Shown: positions 1-13,517 of the stretch, piece by piece | Numbering within the stretch: position 1 is the stretch's first letter | Layout of the letters: every line of letters starts with the position of its first letter | Source: Otatea glauca | Taxonomy: Eukaryota; Streptophyta; Magnoliopsida; Poales; Poaceae | Length of the DNA stretch: 64,000 nt | Assembly (NCBI GenBank): GCA_036346275.1 | Contig: CM070723.1 | Coordinates: 48,748,743 to 48,812,742 of the forward strand | Direction of reading: 5' to 3' | Notes under the pieces: generated by a model | Told to the model about the DNA's origin: nothing | What the model saw: only the letters and a program-made list of their open reading frames with translations | Databases searched by the model: none | Program-made: the position numbers and the translations under genes

Positions 1-619
1 GCCCAGCTCTAAGCTGACTGACTCCATCAGTAACGTGCTTGGGTTTGACTGATCTGACAACGAGGACGATGTCGACCTGGGCATGGAGAATTTCCCAAAG
101 GAGATCAGGAAGATCTTGCCCGTTTCAAAAGATGCATCGGCTAAGGTAACGTCGACTCCTAGCATGACGGAGAAATTAAATCACTTCTTCAACTTGGTCT
201 GCTTTTCGTCGACCAAGCTCCTCGAGAACTCGCAGCCTCTGCGGGACGCCATGGCAACGGTTCAAACCGACTTGCCAGCATAGGCCATAGCTGATCTACT
301 TGAAGTCTGCCACCTTGATGCTAAGAAGGGCGAGGTGGAGGCAGCTAAGGGCTAGGATCGCTCGTCGGGCAGCGTAACAAGAAGATTAGGAGCTGCTCAA
401 CAAGCTGGTAGCCGACACCAAAACTTTGAAGGACAAATTCGACGATGAATCCAAAGACTTCAAGACCACCAAAGAAATGGTATTCAAGTTAGAATCGGCT
501 AAGAAGTCTCTAAAAAAGAGCTGGCAAAGGTGAACGCATCCTTAGTCGAGTCACTCGAGCAAATGGCAGCAGTGGCATCGACTTTGATGGATTAGAAGCT
601 TGTTCTGGGTCTGGCCATC
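1..619 (+). pseudogene. Coiled-coil ORF relic of an older retrotransposon, 5' part
   Basis: Interrupted + strand reading frames encode a charged, helical, coiled-coil-like protein; a segment near 140-260 reads STPSMTEKLNHFF and SSTKLLENSQPL. In-frame stops occur (for example at the TAG near 592), so it is not functional. The frame resumes exactly at 13518 once the 620-13512 insertion and one copy of the CCATC duplication are removed, giving KLVLGLAIASAKKQSAK across the join. The relic lies antisense to, and downstream of, the integrase remnant at 13.9-15.2 kb. That layout resembles additional antisense ORFs known from Tat-type Ty3 elements. The clade is an inference; no function is assigned. 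Confidence 0.5.
615..619. repeat. Target site duplication CCATC, left copy
   Basis: CCATC directly precedes the left LTR and is repeated perfectly at 13513-13517 directly after the right LTR. This defines the whole 12.9-kb unit as one insertion. Confidence 0.85.
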
Positions 620-3600
620 TTTCGGGCCCCGAATCTGCAAATCCGGACCCTCTGTGTATTCTGTGCCAGTCCAGGATCACGCTAGCACACACAGGCATAC
701 AGGGTTGCACATCACAGACAAACACAAGGATATAAGAATAAATAGTGCAAACATGTATATAAACCGAGGTTATGCGACCTTATGGTCTCCTTACAGATAA
801 GTTAGCCACAGGGCTTACATTTATCAAAGTAAAGAAATAGCAATGAACATAAGTAAAAGTCGTGGAAGCCTTCATCTTGCCACAGCAACCTGGCCCGGCT
901 TGCCCCTAGTTCATCGTGTCCTCGATGTACTCCTCCTCCCAAGTGGTGTAGTCTCATCCACTGATGTTGGGGTTGATAAGCAAGGTGGGGTGAGTACACA
1001 AGGCACTCAACAAGTAATGCACAGAATGCAGCGCTATTACTATATGCAGAGCTTATTCCAAAGGATTGGCTTAAATGGTTCTTTTGCATCAAGCAACATT
1101 TTTAACCAATATCTTAGTTAGATTAAAGTAGTGGAACAGTTATACGTAATAATAATTTCAAATGGTTTTTCCTCGAGGATTCTCGGCACACTATAATAAT
1201 TCATTTTAACACTTGGCACACAGACCACCCTTCCATGTTTTATTTATGAAAATCTACCCTTGATTTGTAATCCCGAGCAATGCTCAATACCGTGAGCACG
1301 GCTATTCGAATAGTTTTGACACTCTGCAGAGGTTGTACACTTTACCCACAAGATCTGACCGCTCACCACACGGTGATTGTCCGCAACAAAGCTTTTCAGA
1401 ACCTCTACCTTAACTAAAGAACCTCTCGGTATTGCCTTCACTATCACTTCCCTCACAAGAGCCAAGTATAGGACCGCCAATCACCGTTGGATGGGCACCA
1501 AGCCGTAGCACGTGCGCTCCCCATACAGATACACCCTGTACTATCACCCGAGGTATCGGAGGAAAGATATCGTAACCCTAGTCAACTAGGTGCATCCCAT
1601 ATCGGACATGTGGTTGTACGGGTGACTCGGATCAAAGGCTTGCAAGGTGAAGTCCTTAAGCGACCAAGGCAAGACTTCCAACACTCAACAATGGCACCTG
1701 ACCCATTGTGGCACATGACTCACAACACTCATCAACCCAATGCCACACAGCCCACGGCACATAGCCTCTTGCCACTTGCCCCAGTCTAAATCATTTTCCA
1801 CCCCATTGATTATTGTGAAACACATGCGGCAATAATTCAACATCGATGCGGAACCACACAGTCGCGGTACCTCAATCTCATCATGTGGCATCATCACACC
1901 ACTTTTCAAAATACATTCAATATGTCTTTAATCAATATTGTAGCATTTTCCGAAAGAACACTCATGATTCGTTGCAAGGCTAAGCATTTACTCGCGATCT
2001 AGCCTCCCGTGTTGGCACAATATTAACATCCAACTAATATAATCAAACTTAGGGTGACAATGATTTAGGGCATACAGTTAATAATTCAAGGTGGCATAAC
2101 AAAATGGGTTGATTAACTACATTATCCCAAATTAATTTAAATTCATTTTAAATAATTAGCATGCATAGTTTCAAAGCATAAATTACATTTTAAAATCTGG
2201 GATCAAAATGATCAAAGCATCACTTGCCTTCAAAGAGTTGCTGGTCGTGTTCCGAAGCTTGGTCTTGAGCGACGAATTCTTCCTCGAAACTTTCCGGCAA
2301 ATTTGCGTCTACGCGTACAAACAAAATATACAATAAATAGCTAATACAGAATACTAGATGACCTCAAAAATTCAAATAAAATTCACCATTAAATAGCTCA
2401 TAATTTTATGAATTTTTAGAAATTTGAATCACCCAAATCCGAGTTAAAATGCAAAAGTTATAGTCATTTGAAGTTTGAATAAAATCAAAATACGAAATTA
2501 AGAAAATCCGTTTTTGTGAATTATTTTTATCTGGAAATTCGCATATATGACGTCGACATCGCGTCATGATGACGTCAGCACGAAATGAATTTCGGTCAAA
2601 ATATTTTTATATAAAACATATTTATGACGTCAGCGATGACGTCAGCACGACACGTGGCACGCCCAGAGGCTGCCACGTCGCTCTGGTTTATGGAGTGGGT
2701 TCACGGCTCGGCTCTGGTCTACCGTGGACTCGGTTCACCAGAGCAGTGCAGCCACGCGGCAAGATCCGAACCGTTCGTTGGATCAAGCGGCTAGATCTCC
2801 TCACGCGCACGCGCAATAAGACCGAGATCGTCGACACGCGCGTCGCGCATCCAACGGTCAGCCACGCATCCAACGCGGCGACGCCTCGGCTCCGCGCCTC
2901 CACGCGTCGCACATCCAACGGCGCGCTCAGATCCAACGGCCAGCACCGCGCCGCCACTGCGACGTCTCGGTTCATGCGACGACACGCGGCGCAATCGCGA
3001 CGGTGCACCCGAAATCGACGGCTGGATCTGGTCTCCGCCCCAGTCAAAATGCCCACGCGTCAACACGTGATTTGGCGAGGGTACGGTGCCATCTCCGCCG
3101 CACGTTCAAATCTGAACGACGCGGATCCTTAGGGCAAAACCAGATCCAATCTCTACCGTTTAGATCTAATCTAACGGCCTACGGTACCCGAGCTGTTTAC
3201 TATTCAGCCCGCTACGCGGCACAATCTCACGCGTTCACTAACGATCCAACGGCTAAGACAAAAACACAACGCAGAAACTAGATCTAATCCAAGCCGTTCA
3301 ATCCAGGTCTAACGGTACAGATCTACTCTAGAAGAACACAAAGAAGGGTGACGTGGACAAACAAGAAGCGTGCGATGAAGAACGGACGGACGACGAAGCT
3401 CGGTGAAGGCGATGGCGGCGCAGAAGAAAAGGCTGCCGGAGTCGAGGAAGATGACGCAGCCCACGGCGCTCTGAGGCTTCTCGGCGTGATGAAGTGGCTC
3501 GTTCGACGCGGCGTGGCGGAAGGATTACTCCGGTGACCTTGGCGACGGCGAGAGAAACCGTGGCGAAGCAAGCGATGAAAAACAGCGGCGGCACAAAGAA

Positions 3601-4257
3601 GCAACCACGGCGAGCTCAGACGGGCGCTAGAGGGAGTCTCGGCGTGCGTGCGAGGAGTCAAAAGATGCGGGCGAAAGCCTCGCACGACGCCTTCAACGGG
3701 ACTTAAGGGCTGCCTCGGCGGCGCGAACGGCCGGCGGAAGTCACGCCATCAACGCCCACGCTCTCCGATGATCTCGCGGGACGGCGGCGTGGCGCGATCC
3801 TGTGCGTTCGTGCGGCGACGATCCGAAGGCTCACGCGCGCGGGCGACGTGGCACACGCACAGGCGTGCGATCCGGATCGGATGGCTTGGGCTAGGCGGTG
3901 CTAGGGTTTCGGCGGGGCGGGCTGCGACACGCACAGTAATGGGCTCGGCCCATTACTGTTCATGTGATTTTTAAAACATTTCACATTTAAAATAATTCCA
4001 GAAATTCAATTAAATCATTTGGGGCTTTTAAAATAGCAGAAAAATTCTAGAAAAATTTCAGAAATTACTTTGAGATATTTGGAACTCAATTAAAATATTT
4101 TCAATAAAACTTTGCAAAAACTTTTCCATTATTCATTTTTTTTTCAAGAAAAGCCCTATTTGAATAAATCCAATTAAATTTAAATAAATTTCCAAAATTT
4201 CTCAAAAATAAAAAATACTTCAAACTTTTAAATTAGAGCAAAAATTTGGGTGTTACA
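620..4257 (-). repeat. Left LTR (3' LTR of the - strand element)
   Basis: This 3638-bp LTR aligns along its full length with 9894-13512, with scattered substitutions and small indels. It has an AT-rich half and a GC-rich, CpG-rich half (about 2640-3930) in which ATCCAACGG-type motifs recur. The outer edge reads TTTCGGGCC, whereas the other copy has TGCCGGGCC, so the terminal dinucleotide has mutated here. Open frames inside the GC-rich half are not supported as genes. Confidence 0.85.
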
Positions 4258-4270
4258 AACCTCCCCTTAA
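4258..4270 (-). other. Polypurine tract
   Basis: Read on the - strand, AAGGGGAGGTT lies immediately before the LTR start TGTAACACCC, the expected place for plus-strand priming in reverse transcription. Confidence 0.6.
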
Positions 4271-4299
4271 TGTAATCTCGTCCCGAGATTGTGGTATCT

Positions 4300-7200
4300 A
4301 CGAAATAGGTTAGAAACTCCTTCTTGAGTCTTCTTGGCGTTCCCACGTGGCTTCACTTTCGAATGGTTACTCCATTGAATTCTGCAGAACGTGTTGACTT
4401 GTTCCTTGTCTCTCTGTCCATTCGCCCGAATCTTCGCCGGATGTTCTTTGTAAGTCGATCTTCTTGCGGATCAATTGCCTCCAAAGGTGTTTGCTCCTCC
4501 GTTACTCGAAGACACTTCTTGATTGTGATACATGAAATACATCATGCACTCTGTCAAAGACTGTGGTAACTCAAGCGATAAGCAACTTCACCTCTGCGGC
4601 TCAAGATCTTGAATGGTCCGATATATCCGGTGCGAGTTTCCCTTTGCATGGAACCTCCGACTCCTTTGAGAGGTGTGACTCTAAGGTACACAAAATCTTG
4701 GGTTCAAAGCTCGGTTCCTGCGACGGTTGTCAAGATAACTCTTACGCCTTGATTGTGCAATCTTCAATCTTTCCCCGATCGAGCGATCTGTTCTTCCGCT
4801 TCTTGAAGAATGTCGGTCCAAAACATGTCGTTACTGTCTCATTCCAATTCAATGGTGTTCGACAGACCGACCATACAAAGCTTCAAATGGAGACATCGTA
4901 AACTCGCTCGATAAGCATTGTTGTAGCTAAACTCGGCATAAGGCAAACACTTGTCCCATGAGGTGGAATATGCTAAAGCGCAGCTCTCAACATATCTTCC
5001 AATATCTGGTTAACCCTCTCGGTTTGACCATCATGCGGATGGTAGGTCATCTTGAAGTTCAAGCGAGTCCCCATTGCCTCATGTAGCTTACCCCAAAATG
5101 GAGGTAAATTGGGTACCTGTCGACACTATCTTTTTTGGTACTCCATGCAAGCGGACAATCCGTGCCATATAAAGTTACGCTAACCGGTCTCCGAATAAGT
5201 GGTCTTCTTGGTATGAAATGTGCCACCTTGGTTAAGCGATCCACTATGACCCATATGGAATCATATCCACTTTGTGTTACGGGCAATCCGGTTATGAAAT
5301 CCATACCAATTTCTTCCCATTTCCATTCGTATCTTTAAGGGTTGTAATAGCCTGCTGGTCTTTGGTGCATAGCTTTGACTCTTTGGCATGTGTCACATAA
5401 TGCAACATATTCGCGACTTCTCGTTTCATGCTTGGCCACCAAAATCTTTCCTTTAAATCTTGGTACATTTTCGCACTTCTGGATGAATTGAGTATCCGAG
5501 TCATGAGCCTCCTCGAATTAATCGCTTCAACTCCTTTTTGTTCGGTACACAAATCGCCCTTTAAACCACATAGTACCTTGTTCATCCAGTTTGAAATCTT
5601 TTGCTTTGCCTTCATCCATTTTGCCCTTAATTCTTTTGATCTTATCATCATCTTTACGCCTTCCTTGATCGATCTTCGGGTAGGTCTTACTTCCAAGGTT
5701 GCTAGGAATCATACCGTACTATTTCAGTTCTAATTTCGAATTCCTTACACAGTCTGCTCGACTGTTTCCATCGGCATATTTACACCGTGGTTCTTTTCGC
5801 TCAAGCGCGTCGCCACCACGTTGGCTTTACCAGGTGGTAGTGAATTCCTATATTATAATCCTTGATTAACTCTAACCATCTTCTTTGCCTCATATTTAGG
5901 TCGACTTGCGTGAAGATATACTTAAGACTTTTATGATCGTATACACTTCACATCTATTTCGATGAGATGATGACGCCATATTTTTAGTGCATGCACCACG
6001 GCTAATTCCAAATCATGAGTCGGATAGTTCTCCTCATGTGGTCTCAATTGCCTCGATGCATAGGCAATTACCTTCCTATTTTGCATCAACACGCATCCCA
6101 ATCCACGACGCGATGCATCACAATAAATGTCGAAGTCTTGATGAGCGTCTGTAAAACTAGTACAGTGCCGATGTTAATCTCCTCTTCAACTCCTGAAAAC
6201 TCTTCTCACACTCAAAGGCCCATAAGAATTCCCTTTCCTTTTCAACAATTGCGTAAGAGGTCTCGCAATCGTAGAGAATCCTTCGATGAATCGACGGTAA
6301 TACCCGCCATTCAAGGAAACTACTGATTTGGGTTACCGACTTGGGTTGCTCCCAATGCGAACCGTCTCCACTTTCTTTGGATCTACCGCAACTCCTTCTG
6401 CTGTCATTATGTGTCCAAGAAATTCAACCTTATTCTTCCGTAAATCACATTTGCTAAATTTCGCAAACAAGCTGTTGCTCTCTCAACTTTTCAAGGACTA
6501 GCCTCACATGCTCGGCGTGCTCTCTTCTCGTCTTGGAATAGATAAGGATATCATCTATGAATCTGACGACGAACTTGTCCAAGTATTCCATAAAACCTTA
6601 TTCATTAAGTTCATAAAATATCTTTGGTGCATTTGTCAAACCAAAAGACATCATTTGTAAACTCGTAGTGTCCATATCTTGACGAAAATGCGGTCTTGAG
6701 ATATCCTCGATCGGATCTTGATTGATGGTATCACGATCGGAGATCAATTTTGGAGAAGACTCTGCTCCTCTTAATCGGTCAAACAAATCATCGATCCCGG
6801 TAGAGGATACTTATTCTTTATCGTCACATCATTGAGTGCACGATAGTCTATACACATCCTAAAACTCCGTCCTTCTTCTTGACGAATAAGACAGTGCTCC
6901 CCATGGCGATGAACTAGGTCTTATAAATCCCTTTTCAAACAGCTCTTTAATTTGCTTCTTCATTTCCACCAATTCCTCTGTGGACATCCTGTAAGGTCAC
7001 TTAGCTATGGGAGCTGTCCCTGGAACCAGCTCTATCACGAACTCGATATCTCTATCTGGCGGCATTCCAGGTAAATCTTCCGGGAAAACATCTGGATATT
7101 TGTTGACTATGGGCACTTCCTCTAAGCTGACAGTCTTCACGCTGTTGACCATCAATTGTCCATCCCGCACTGATTTTGCTTCAAACTCAATCTTCTTTCC

Positions 7201-7660
7201 ATCCGGCTTTCGATCGATATGACTCTTTTTCGCATGATCCAAAGATCGCCTTGTGATTGGTTAACCAATCCATTCCGTGATAACATCCAAGGTTTGGGTA
7301 TTAAGGGCGATTAAGTTCGCTAGGAACTCAACTCCATTAATTATTAGTCTTACCCGAACATCCTACTTTAGATCGGAGTTACGATCCGAGGATTGGACTA
7401 TAAGCACACATTTAAGATTCTCTATTTCCATATCATTTTGAACAGCAAAATCTCGGAAATAAAAGAATGCAAGCTCGGAATCAAATAAAGCGATGGTGAT
7501 GCGAGTTTACTAGAACTTACCCGATTACAACATCGTGGCGTTCGGACTTCATCCGTTGTAATGTGGTTGATTCGGCCTCGTGCGATTCCTTGGGATGGAG
7601 TTCTTTGTTGATGCCCCGCGATTCACGATTGGCGCGGAGTCCTTGCGGTGTGTTCCCGAG
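4300..7660 (-). pseudogene. Degraded pol of the Tekay-like element (RT, RNase H, integrase, chromodomain-like tail)
   Basis: Frames scattered on the - strand match Ty3 pol in order. At 7150-7000 the linker and RT entry read PDVFPEDLPGMPPDRDIEFV. The RT catalytic region near 6575-6545 reads FIDDILIY. The integrase zinc-binding region lies around 5560-5340, and the integrase core at 5304-5059 begins MDFITGLP with [18 protein letters not shown], which holds the first catalytic Asp. A tail near 4400-4300 contains SESEATWER, reminiscent of a chromodomain. Several frameshifts and in-frame stops separate these blocks, so no intact polyprotein can be made. Confidence 0.8.
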
Positions 7661-7689
7661 TTAAAGCGGACCGGGTGACACCTCCTTCT

Positions 7690-8700
7690 TAGGGCAATTA
7701 TTGGCAAAATGCCCCATTTCATTGCAATGATAGCAACGTCTTCCCACTGCCTGAGAGGTTCCTCCGATCATGCTACGATTCTGCCGGAGATGCGAACATT
7801 CGACCCATCGGGTGATTTGCTGCGGTGGTACCTATCATTTCCTCCGGGTGGTACCGGATGAGCTGCTGAGGTGCCGTCCTCTGCCTCTGCTGCCCCGACG
7901 ACCTCCTTGTTGCGCCATTCTGCGCTTCTGTTGTCATCCAACTCTGGCGCTTGTCCTCGAGATAAGAGATTTTTAACTAGCTCTTGGAAGTCGGGAATAT
8001 GTGGGTGATCACCCCACTGCAACCTCGCATTCAATCCCTTCATGAAGCGGGATTGTCTGGCCTTATCCGTAGCCACGTCCTCTGGTGCGTAGCGTGCCAG
8101 TTGGGTGAATTTGTTCAGGTAATCGGCCACTGACTGGCCCCCTTGCTTGAGGCTCCGGAATTCCTCCTTTTTGAGATCCATGATACCCTCGGGTACATGG
8201 TACTGGCGGAAAGCTGAGGTGAATTCCTCCCACGTGATACTCTGTGGGTCCTCATGAGCTGCGCAGAAGTTTTCCCACCATTCTGCGGCGGTCCCTTCGA
8301 GTTGATGAGAGGCATAGAGTACCCTCTCATGTCCTACACACTGGGTAATGTGCAGCTTCCTTTCAATTGTCCTTAGCCAATCGTCCGCTTCCAGTGGATT
8401 GGCGTTACCTGAGAAAGTAGGTGGACGGGTTCTCATAAACTCCGAAAACACGGAGTAGGGTGTGGTCCATGGTTACCCCAGGTTGAACATTCGCAGCAGC
8501 TTGGTTGGATATCTCACGCATGGTTTGAACCATCGTGTTCATAAGTTGAGTCAGGCGATCAAGAAGGCTCCTGTGTTACGCATATCGACTGCGGCGGTTG
8601 AGGAATCGGCTCTTCATTCAGTTATCCGCTGGTTAGCTCCACTTCATTGGCTCCAACATTTCCACGTGTCCTCACCATCTGTTGCAAGCTTCCAAGGTTA
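7690..8700 (-). pseudogene. gag of the Tekay-like element, with CCHC zinc knuckle
   Basis: The longest intact piece (8451-7768, 227 aa) is a typical Ty3 Gag: RPPTFSGNANPLEADDWL, then TAAEWWENF, then the region with ADYLNKFTQLARYAPEDV. Just downstream, at about 7752-7690, a different frame reads CYHCNEMGHFANNC, a CX2CX4HX4C knuckle. A start-like MVRTRGNVGANEVEL lies near 8680 but is followed by a stop, and the knuckle is out of frame, so gag is broken at both ends. Gag would package the element RNA in cytoplasmic particles. Confidence 0.8.
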
Positions 8701-9880
8701 AGAAAAGAAGAAAGCATAGACAAGTAGAAGAATTTATGTGGGAAACAGGTGTAACTTAATTTATTTAGCCACTTTATTGATATAATATAAAGTGTATGGT
8801 TGCTCACAAGTGCCTAAGGGCAATGCAACGATCTGGGACACTCACAACCCAAAACAAGTAAGCAAACATAGGACTCTATGACGACTCACACCTAATGGTG
8901 ACTCAAGAAAAGACGCGACTCAACCTTGAGTCTCGACACTATACTCTACTAGACTCGATCACTCCTCGAGCCAACCCGGCCGGCTCCCGGAGCATACACC
9001 GTGGGTGCTCGCATCGGGCGAATCGATCTCAAGACCTCTGCGGTGGTGCAAAAGACCCCATCGACTCTGCTGGTCCCGGCTGCTGCTCTCGCTGGTGCCT
9101 CCTGCTCTGGCTCCTCCGGATCTGGATCGTGTAACTCGGGATCGCTCGGGCTCGGGTCCGTACAAAGCCATCTCCAACTCCTGGATCTTTCGCATGGAGT
9201 GGGCTAAGCCCTCCCGCACTGGATCCTCGCCTCCGTGACCTCGTCGCGGGTCCTCTGCAGACTCTGGACTGTCTCGCCCGGGCGTCCTCTGGCGATGGCG
9301 TACCTCGCCAGTGGGTGATAGTGGCGTCCTCCTCCACAAGCTCTATCTGTCAAAATGATTGTCTCGACGCGGATGGTGACGAAAGACGGTGCCTCCAACT
9401 CTGCGGAGTAAGTGCGGGCAATCTGCGCATCACTGTCGCGCCGTCTCACGGATTCGATCTCAAAAGAAGATCTCCGACCGAAATGTAGATAGGACGACTC
9501 GCCTCGTCCTTTCCCGAGCATACTGCTGTGATCTTGACATCCCAGCGACGTCAAGTCTGCCCGTACCACAAGTCCCACCCGTACCACGAAGTCCACGATG
9601 CGCTGGTGCATCAAAACCTCCGAGCAAGCTGCATCATACGCCATAACTCCATGGCGTATCCTCCGGCGCTCTCCATAGGTATGGATCATCCTCATCGCCA
9701 AAACAAACCTTGTTTAAATTAAGCAGAGAATAATAAAAATTCAAAGCATAGGTATGAATAAGGGAGAAGAGATAAGTCGAGATTTCATTGATATTCTTGC
9801 TCAAGTTGATTAGGTCTTTAGAAAATAGTTTTACCCTCCTAGGTACAACCAAACTAGGGTCAAGACCTACAGATCAACCT
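8701..9880 (-). other. 5' leader region of the Tekay-like element
   Basis: About 1.2 kb lies between the primer binding site and gag. It holds open but unsupported - strand frames; a GC-rich one at 9339-8959 contains PEPERSRVTRSRSGGARAGG, an Arg/Ser-rich stretch that could be an extended Gag N-terminus. No conserved domain is recognised. Confidence 0.4.
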
Positions 9881-9893
9881 GCTCGATACCACC
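9881..9893 (-). other. Primer binding site
   Basis: On the - strand directly after the 5' LTR the sequence reads TGGTATCGAGC, a near match to the usual plant initiator-Met tRNA site TGGTATCAGAGC. Its position next to the CCGGCA end of the LTR supports the LTR boundary. Confidence 0.6.
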
Positions 9894-12800
9894 TGCCGGG
9901 CCCCGAATCGCAAATCCGGACCCTCCTGTATTATGTGCGATCCCAGATCACGCTAGCACACACAGCATACAAGGTTGCACATCACAGACAAACACAAGGA
10001 TATAAGAATAAATAGTGCAAACATGTATATAAAACCGAGTTGTACGACCTTATGGTCTCCTTACAGATAAGTTAGCCACACAGGGCTTACATTTATCAAA
10101 GTAAAGAAATAGCAATGAACATAAGTAAAAGTCGTGGAAGCCTTCATCTTGCCACAGCAATCGGTGGGCTTGCCCCCTAGTTCATCGTGTCCTCGATGTA
10201 CTCCTCCTCCCAAGCTGGTGTAGTCTCATCCACTGATGTTGGGGTTGATAAGCAAGGTGGGGTGAGTACACAAGGCACTCAACAAGTAATGCACAGAATG
10301 CAGCGCTATTACTATATGCAGAGCTTATTCCAAAGGATTGGCTTAAATGGTTCTTTTGCATCAAGCAACATTTTTAACCAATATCTTAGTTAGATTAAAG
10401 CAAATGGAACGATTATACGTAATAATAATTTCAAATGGTTTTTCCACGAGGATTCTCGGCACACCTTAATAGTTCATTTTAACACTTGGCACACACCACC
10501 CTTCCATGTTTTGTTTATGAAAATCTACCCTTGATTGTAATCCCGAGTAATGCTCAATACCGTGAGCACGGCTATTCGAATAGTTTTGACACTCTGCAGA
10601 GGTTGTACACTTTACCCACAAGATCACCGCTCACCACACAGTGATTGTCCGCAACAAAGCTTTTCAGAACCTCTACCTTAACCAAAGAACCTCTCGGTAT
10701 TGCCTTCACTATCACTTCCCTCACACGAGGCAAGTATAGGACGGCCAATCACCGTTGGATGGGCACCAAGCCGTAGCACGTACGCTCCCCATACAGATAC
10801 ACCCGTGTCTTGTCACCCCGAGGTATCGGAGGAAAGATATCGAACCCTAGTCAACTAGGTCATCCCATATCGGACATGTGGTTGTACGGGTGACTCGGAT
10901 CAAAGGCTTGCAAGGTGAAGTCCTTAATCGACCAAGGCAAGACTTCCAACACTCAACGATGGCACACAACCCATTGTAGCACAGGACTCACAACACTCAT
11001 CAACCCAATGCCACACAGCCCACTCGCACACACCTCTTGCCACTTGCCCCAGTCTAAATCATTTTCCACCCCATTGATTATTGTGCAACACATGCCGGCA
11101 ATAATTCAACATCGGTACGGAACCACACAGGTCGCGGTACCTCAATCTCATCATGTGGCATCATCACACCACTTTTCAAAATACATTCAATATGTGTTTA
11201 ATCAATATTGTGGCATTTTCCCGAAAGAACACTCATGATTCGTTTCAAGGCTAAGCATTTACTCGCGATCTAGCCTCCTGTGTTGGCACAATATTAACAT
11301 CCAACTAATATAATCAAACTTAGGGTGACAATGATTTAGGGCATACAGTTAATAATTCAAGGTGGCATAACAAAATGGGTTGATTAACTACATTATCCCA
11401 AATTAATTTAAATTCATTTTAAATAATTAGCATGCATAGTTTCAAAGCATAAATTACATTTTAAAATCTGGGATCAAAATGATCAAAGCATCACTTGCCT
11501 TCAAAGAGTTGCTGGTCGTGTTCAAGCTTGGTCTTGAGCGACTAATTCTTCCTCGAAACTTTCAAAGCAAATTTGCGTCTCACGCGTACAAACAAAATAT
11601 GCAATAAATAGCTAATACAGAATACTAGATGACCTCAAAATTCAAATAAAATTCACCATTAAATAGCTCATAATTTTATGAATTTTTAGAAATTTGAATC
11701 ACCCAAATCCGAGTTAAAATGCAAAAGTTATAGTCATTTGAAGTTTGAATAAAATCAAAATACGAAATTAAGAAAATCCGTTTTTGTGAATTATTTTTAT
11801 CTCGAAATTCGCATATATGACGTCGACATCGCGTCATGATGACGTCAGCACGAAATGAATTTCGGTCAAAATATTTTTATATAAAACATATTTATGGCGT
11901 CGCGATGACGTCGACGACGACGCGGCACGCCCGCAGGCCGCCACGTCGCTCTGATCTATGGATGGGTTCACGGCTCGGCTCACGTCTACCGTGGACTCGG
12001 TTCACTGAAACGATCGCACCACGCGGCAAGATCCGAACCATTCGTTGGATCAGCGGCTAGATCTCCTCACGCGCACCGCAATAAGACCGAGATGCGTGCG
12101 ACACGCGTCGCGCATCCAACGGTCCACCACGCATCCAGCGCGGCGACGCCGTTCCGCGCCTCCACGCGCCGCACATCCAACGGCGCGCCAGATCCAACGG
12201 CCAAGACCGCGCCGCCATCGCGACGTCTCGGTTCATGTGACGACCGCGCGCAATCGCGACGGTGCACCGAAATCGGCGGTGGATCGGTCTCGCCCGATCA
12301 AAATGCCCACGCGTCAACACGTGATTTGGCGAGGGTACGGTGCCATCTCCACCGCACGTTCAAATCTGAACGACGCGGATCCTTAGGGCAAAACCAGATC
12401 CAATCTCTACCGTTTAGATCTAATCTAACGTCCTACGGTACCCGAGCTGTTTACTATTCAGCCCGCTACGTGGCACAATCTCACGCGTTCACTAACGATC
12501 CAACGACTAAGACAAAAACACAACACAGAAACTAGATCTAATCCAAGCCGTTCAATCCAGGTCTAACGGTACAGATCTACTCTAGAAGAACACAAAGAAG
12601 GGTGACGTGGACGAACAAGAAGCGTGCGATGAAGATCGGACGGACGACGAAGCTCGGTGAAGGCGATGGCGGCGCAGAAGAAAAGGCTGCCGGAGTCGAG
12701 GAAGATGACGCAGCCCACGGCGCTACAGGGCTTCTCTGGCGTGATGAAGTGGCTCGTTCGACGCGGCGTGGCGGAAGGATTACTCCGGTGACCTTGGCGA

Positions 12801-13512
12801 CGGCGAGAGAAACCGGCGGCGAAGCAAACGATTTAAAAACAGCGGCGGCACAAAGAAGCAACCACGGCGAGCTCAGACGGGCGCTAGAGGAGTCTCGGCG
12901 TGCGTGCGAGAGTCAAAGATGCGGAGCGAAAGCCTCGCACGACGCCTTCAGCGAGGACTTAGGGCGCCTCGGCGTGCGCGAAGCGGCGGCGGAAGTCACG
13001 CCATCAACGCCACGCTCTCCGATGATCTCGCGGGGACGGCGACGTGGCGCGATCTCGTGCGTTCGTCGGCGGCGACGATCAGAAGGCTCACGCGCGCGGC
13101 GACGTGGCACACACGACAGCGCGCGATCCGGATCGGATGGCTTGGGCTAAGCGGCGCTAGGGTTTTGGCGAGGCGGGCTGCGACACGCACAAGAATGGGC
13201 TCGACCCACATCGCTCATGTGATTTTTAAAACATTTCACATTTAAAATAATTCCGGAAATTCAATTAAATCATTTGGGGCTTATAAAATAGCAGAAAAAT
13301 TCTAGAAAAATTCCAGAAATTACTTTGAGATATTTGGAACTCAATTAAAATATTTTCAATAAAACTTTGCAAAAAAATTTCCATTATTCAAATTTTTTTC
13401 AAGAAAAGCCCTATTTGAATAAATCCAATTAAATTTAAATAAATTTCCAAAATTTCTCAAAAATCAAAAATACTTCAAACTTTTAAAGTAGAGCAAAAAT
13501 TAGGGTGTTACA
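9894..13512 (-). repeat. Right LTR (5' LTR of the - strand element)
   Basis: This 3619-bp copy of the LTR has intact TG...CA ends (TGCCGGGCC at its left edge, GGGTGTTACA at its right edge). It is homologous to 620-4257 throughout. The two copies differ by many substitutions and small indels, so the insertion is not recent. Confidence 0.87.
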
Positions 13513-13517
13513 CCATC
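13513..13517. repeat. Target site duplication CCATC, right copy
   Basis: Perfect match to 615-619, directly after the right LTR end. Confidence 0.85.

Larger units (their letters stand above)
620..13512 (-). mobile_element. 12.9-kb Ty3-type LTR retrotransposon with 3.6-kb LTRs (chromovirus, Tekay-like), defective
   Basis: Two LTRs (620-4257 and 9894-13512) flank a 5.6-kb internal region on the - strand. In element orientation each LTR starts TGTAACACCC and ends CCGGCA at the right-hand copy; the left copy has a mutated end. Order along the element is leader, gag, CCHC knuckle, RT, RNase H region, integrase and a chromodomain-like tail, so it is Ty3 type with integrase last. Long LTRs plus a C-terminal segment containing SESEATWER fit the Tekay/Del chromovirus clade; this clade call is an inference. 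Many frameshifts and stops in pol make it non-autonomous now. A perfect 5-bp duplication, CCATC, flanks it. Confidence 0.88.

Noticed and set aside
2566..3132. 188-codon + strand open frame
   Set aside because: It lies wholly within an LTR, its counterpart in the other LTR is frameshifted, and its composition follows CpG-rich repeats.
12602..13150. 182-codon + strand open frame
   Set aside because: Same reason: LTR sequence, not conserved as a frame in the other LTR copy (3348-3700).
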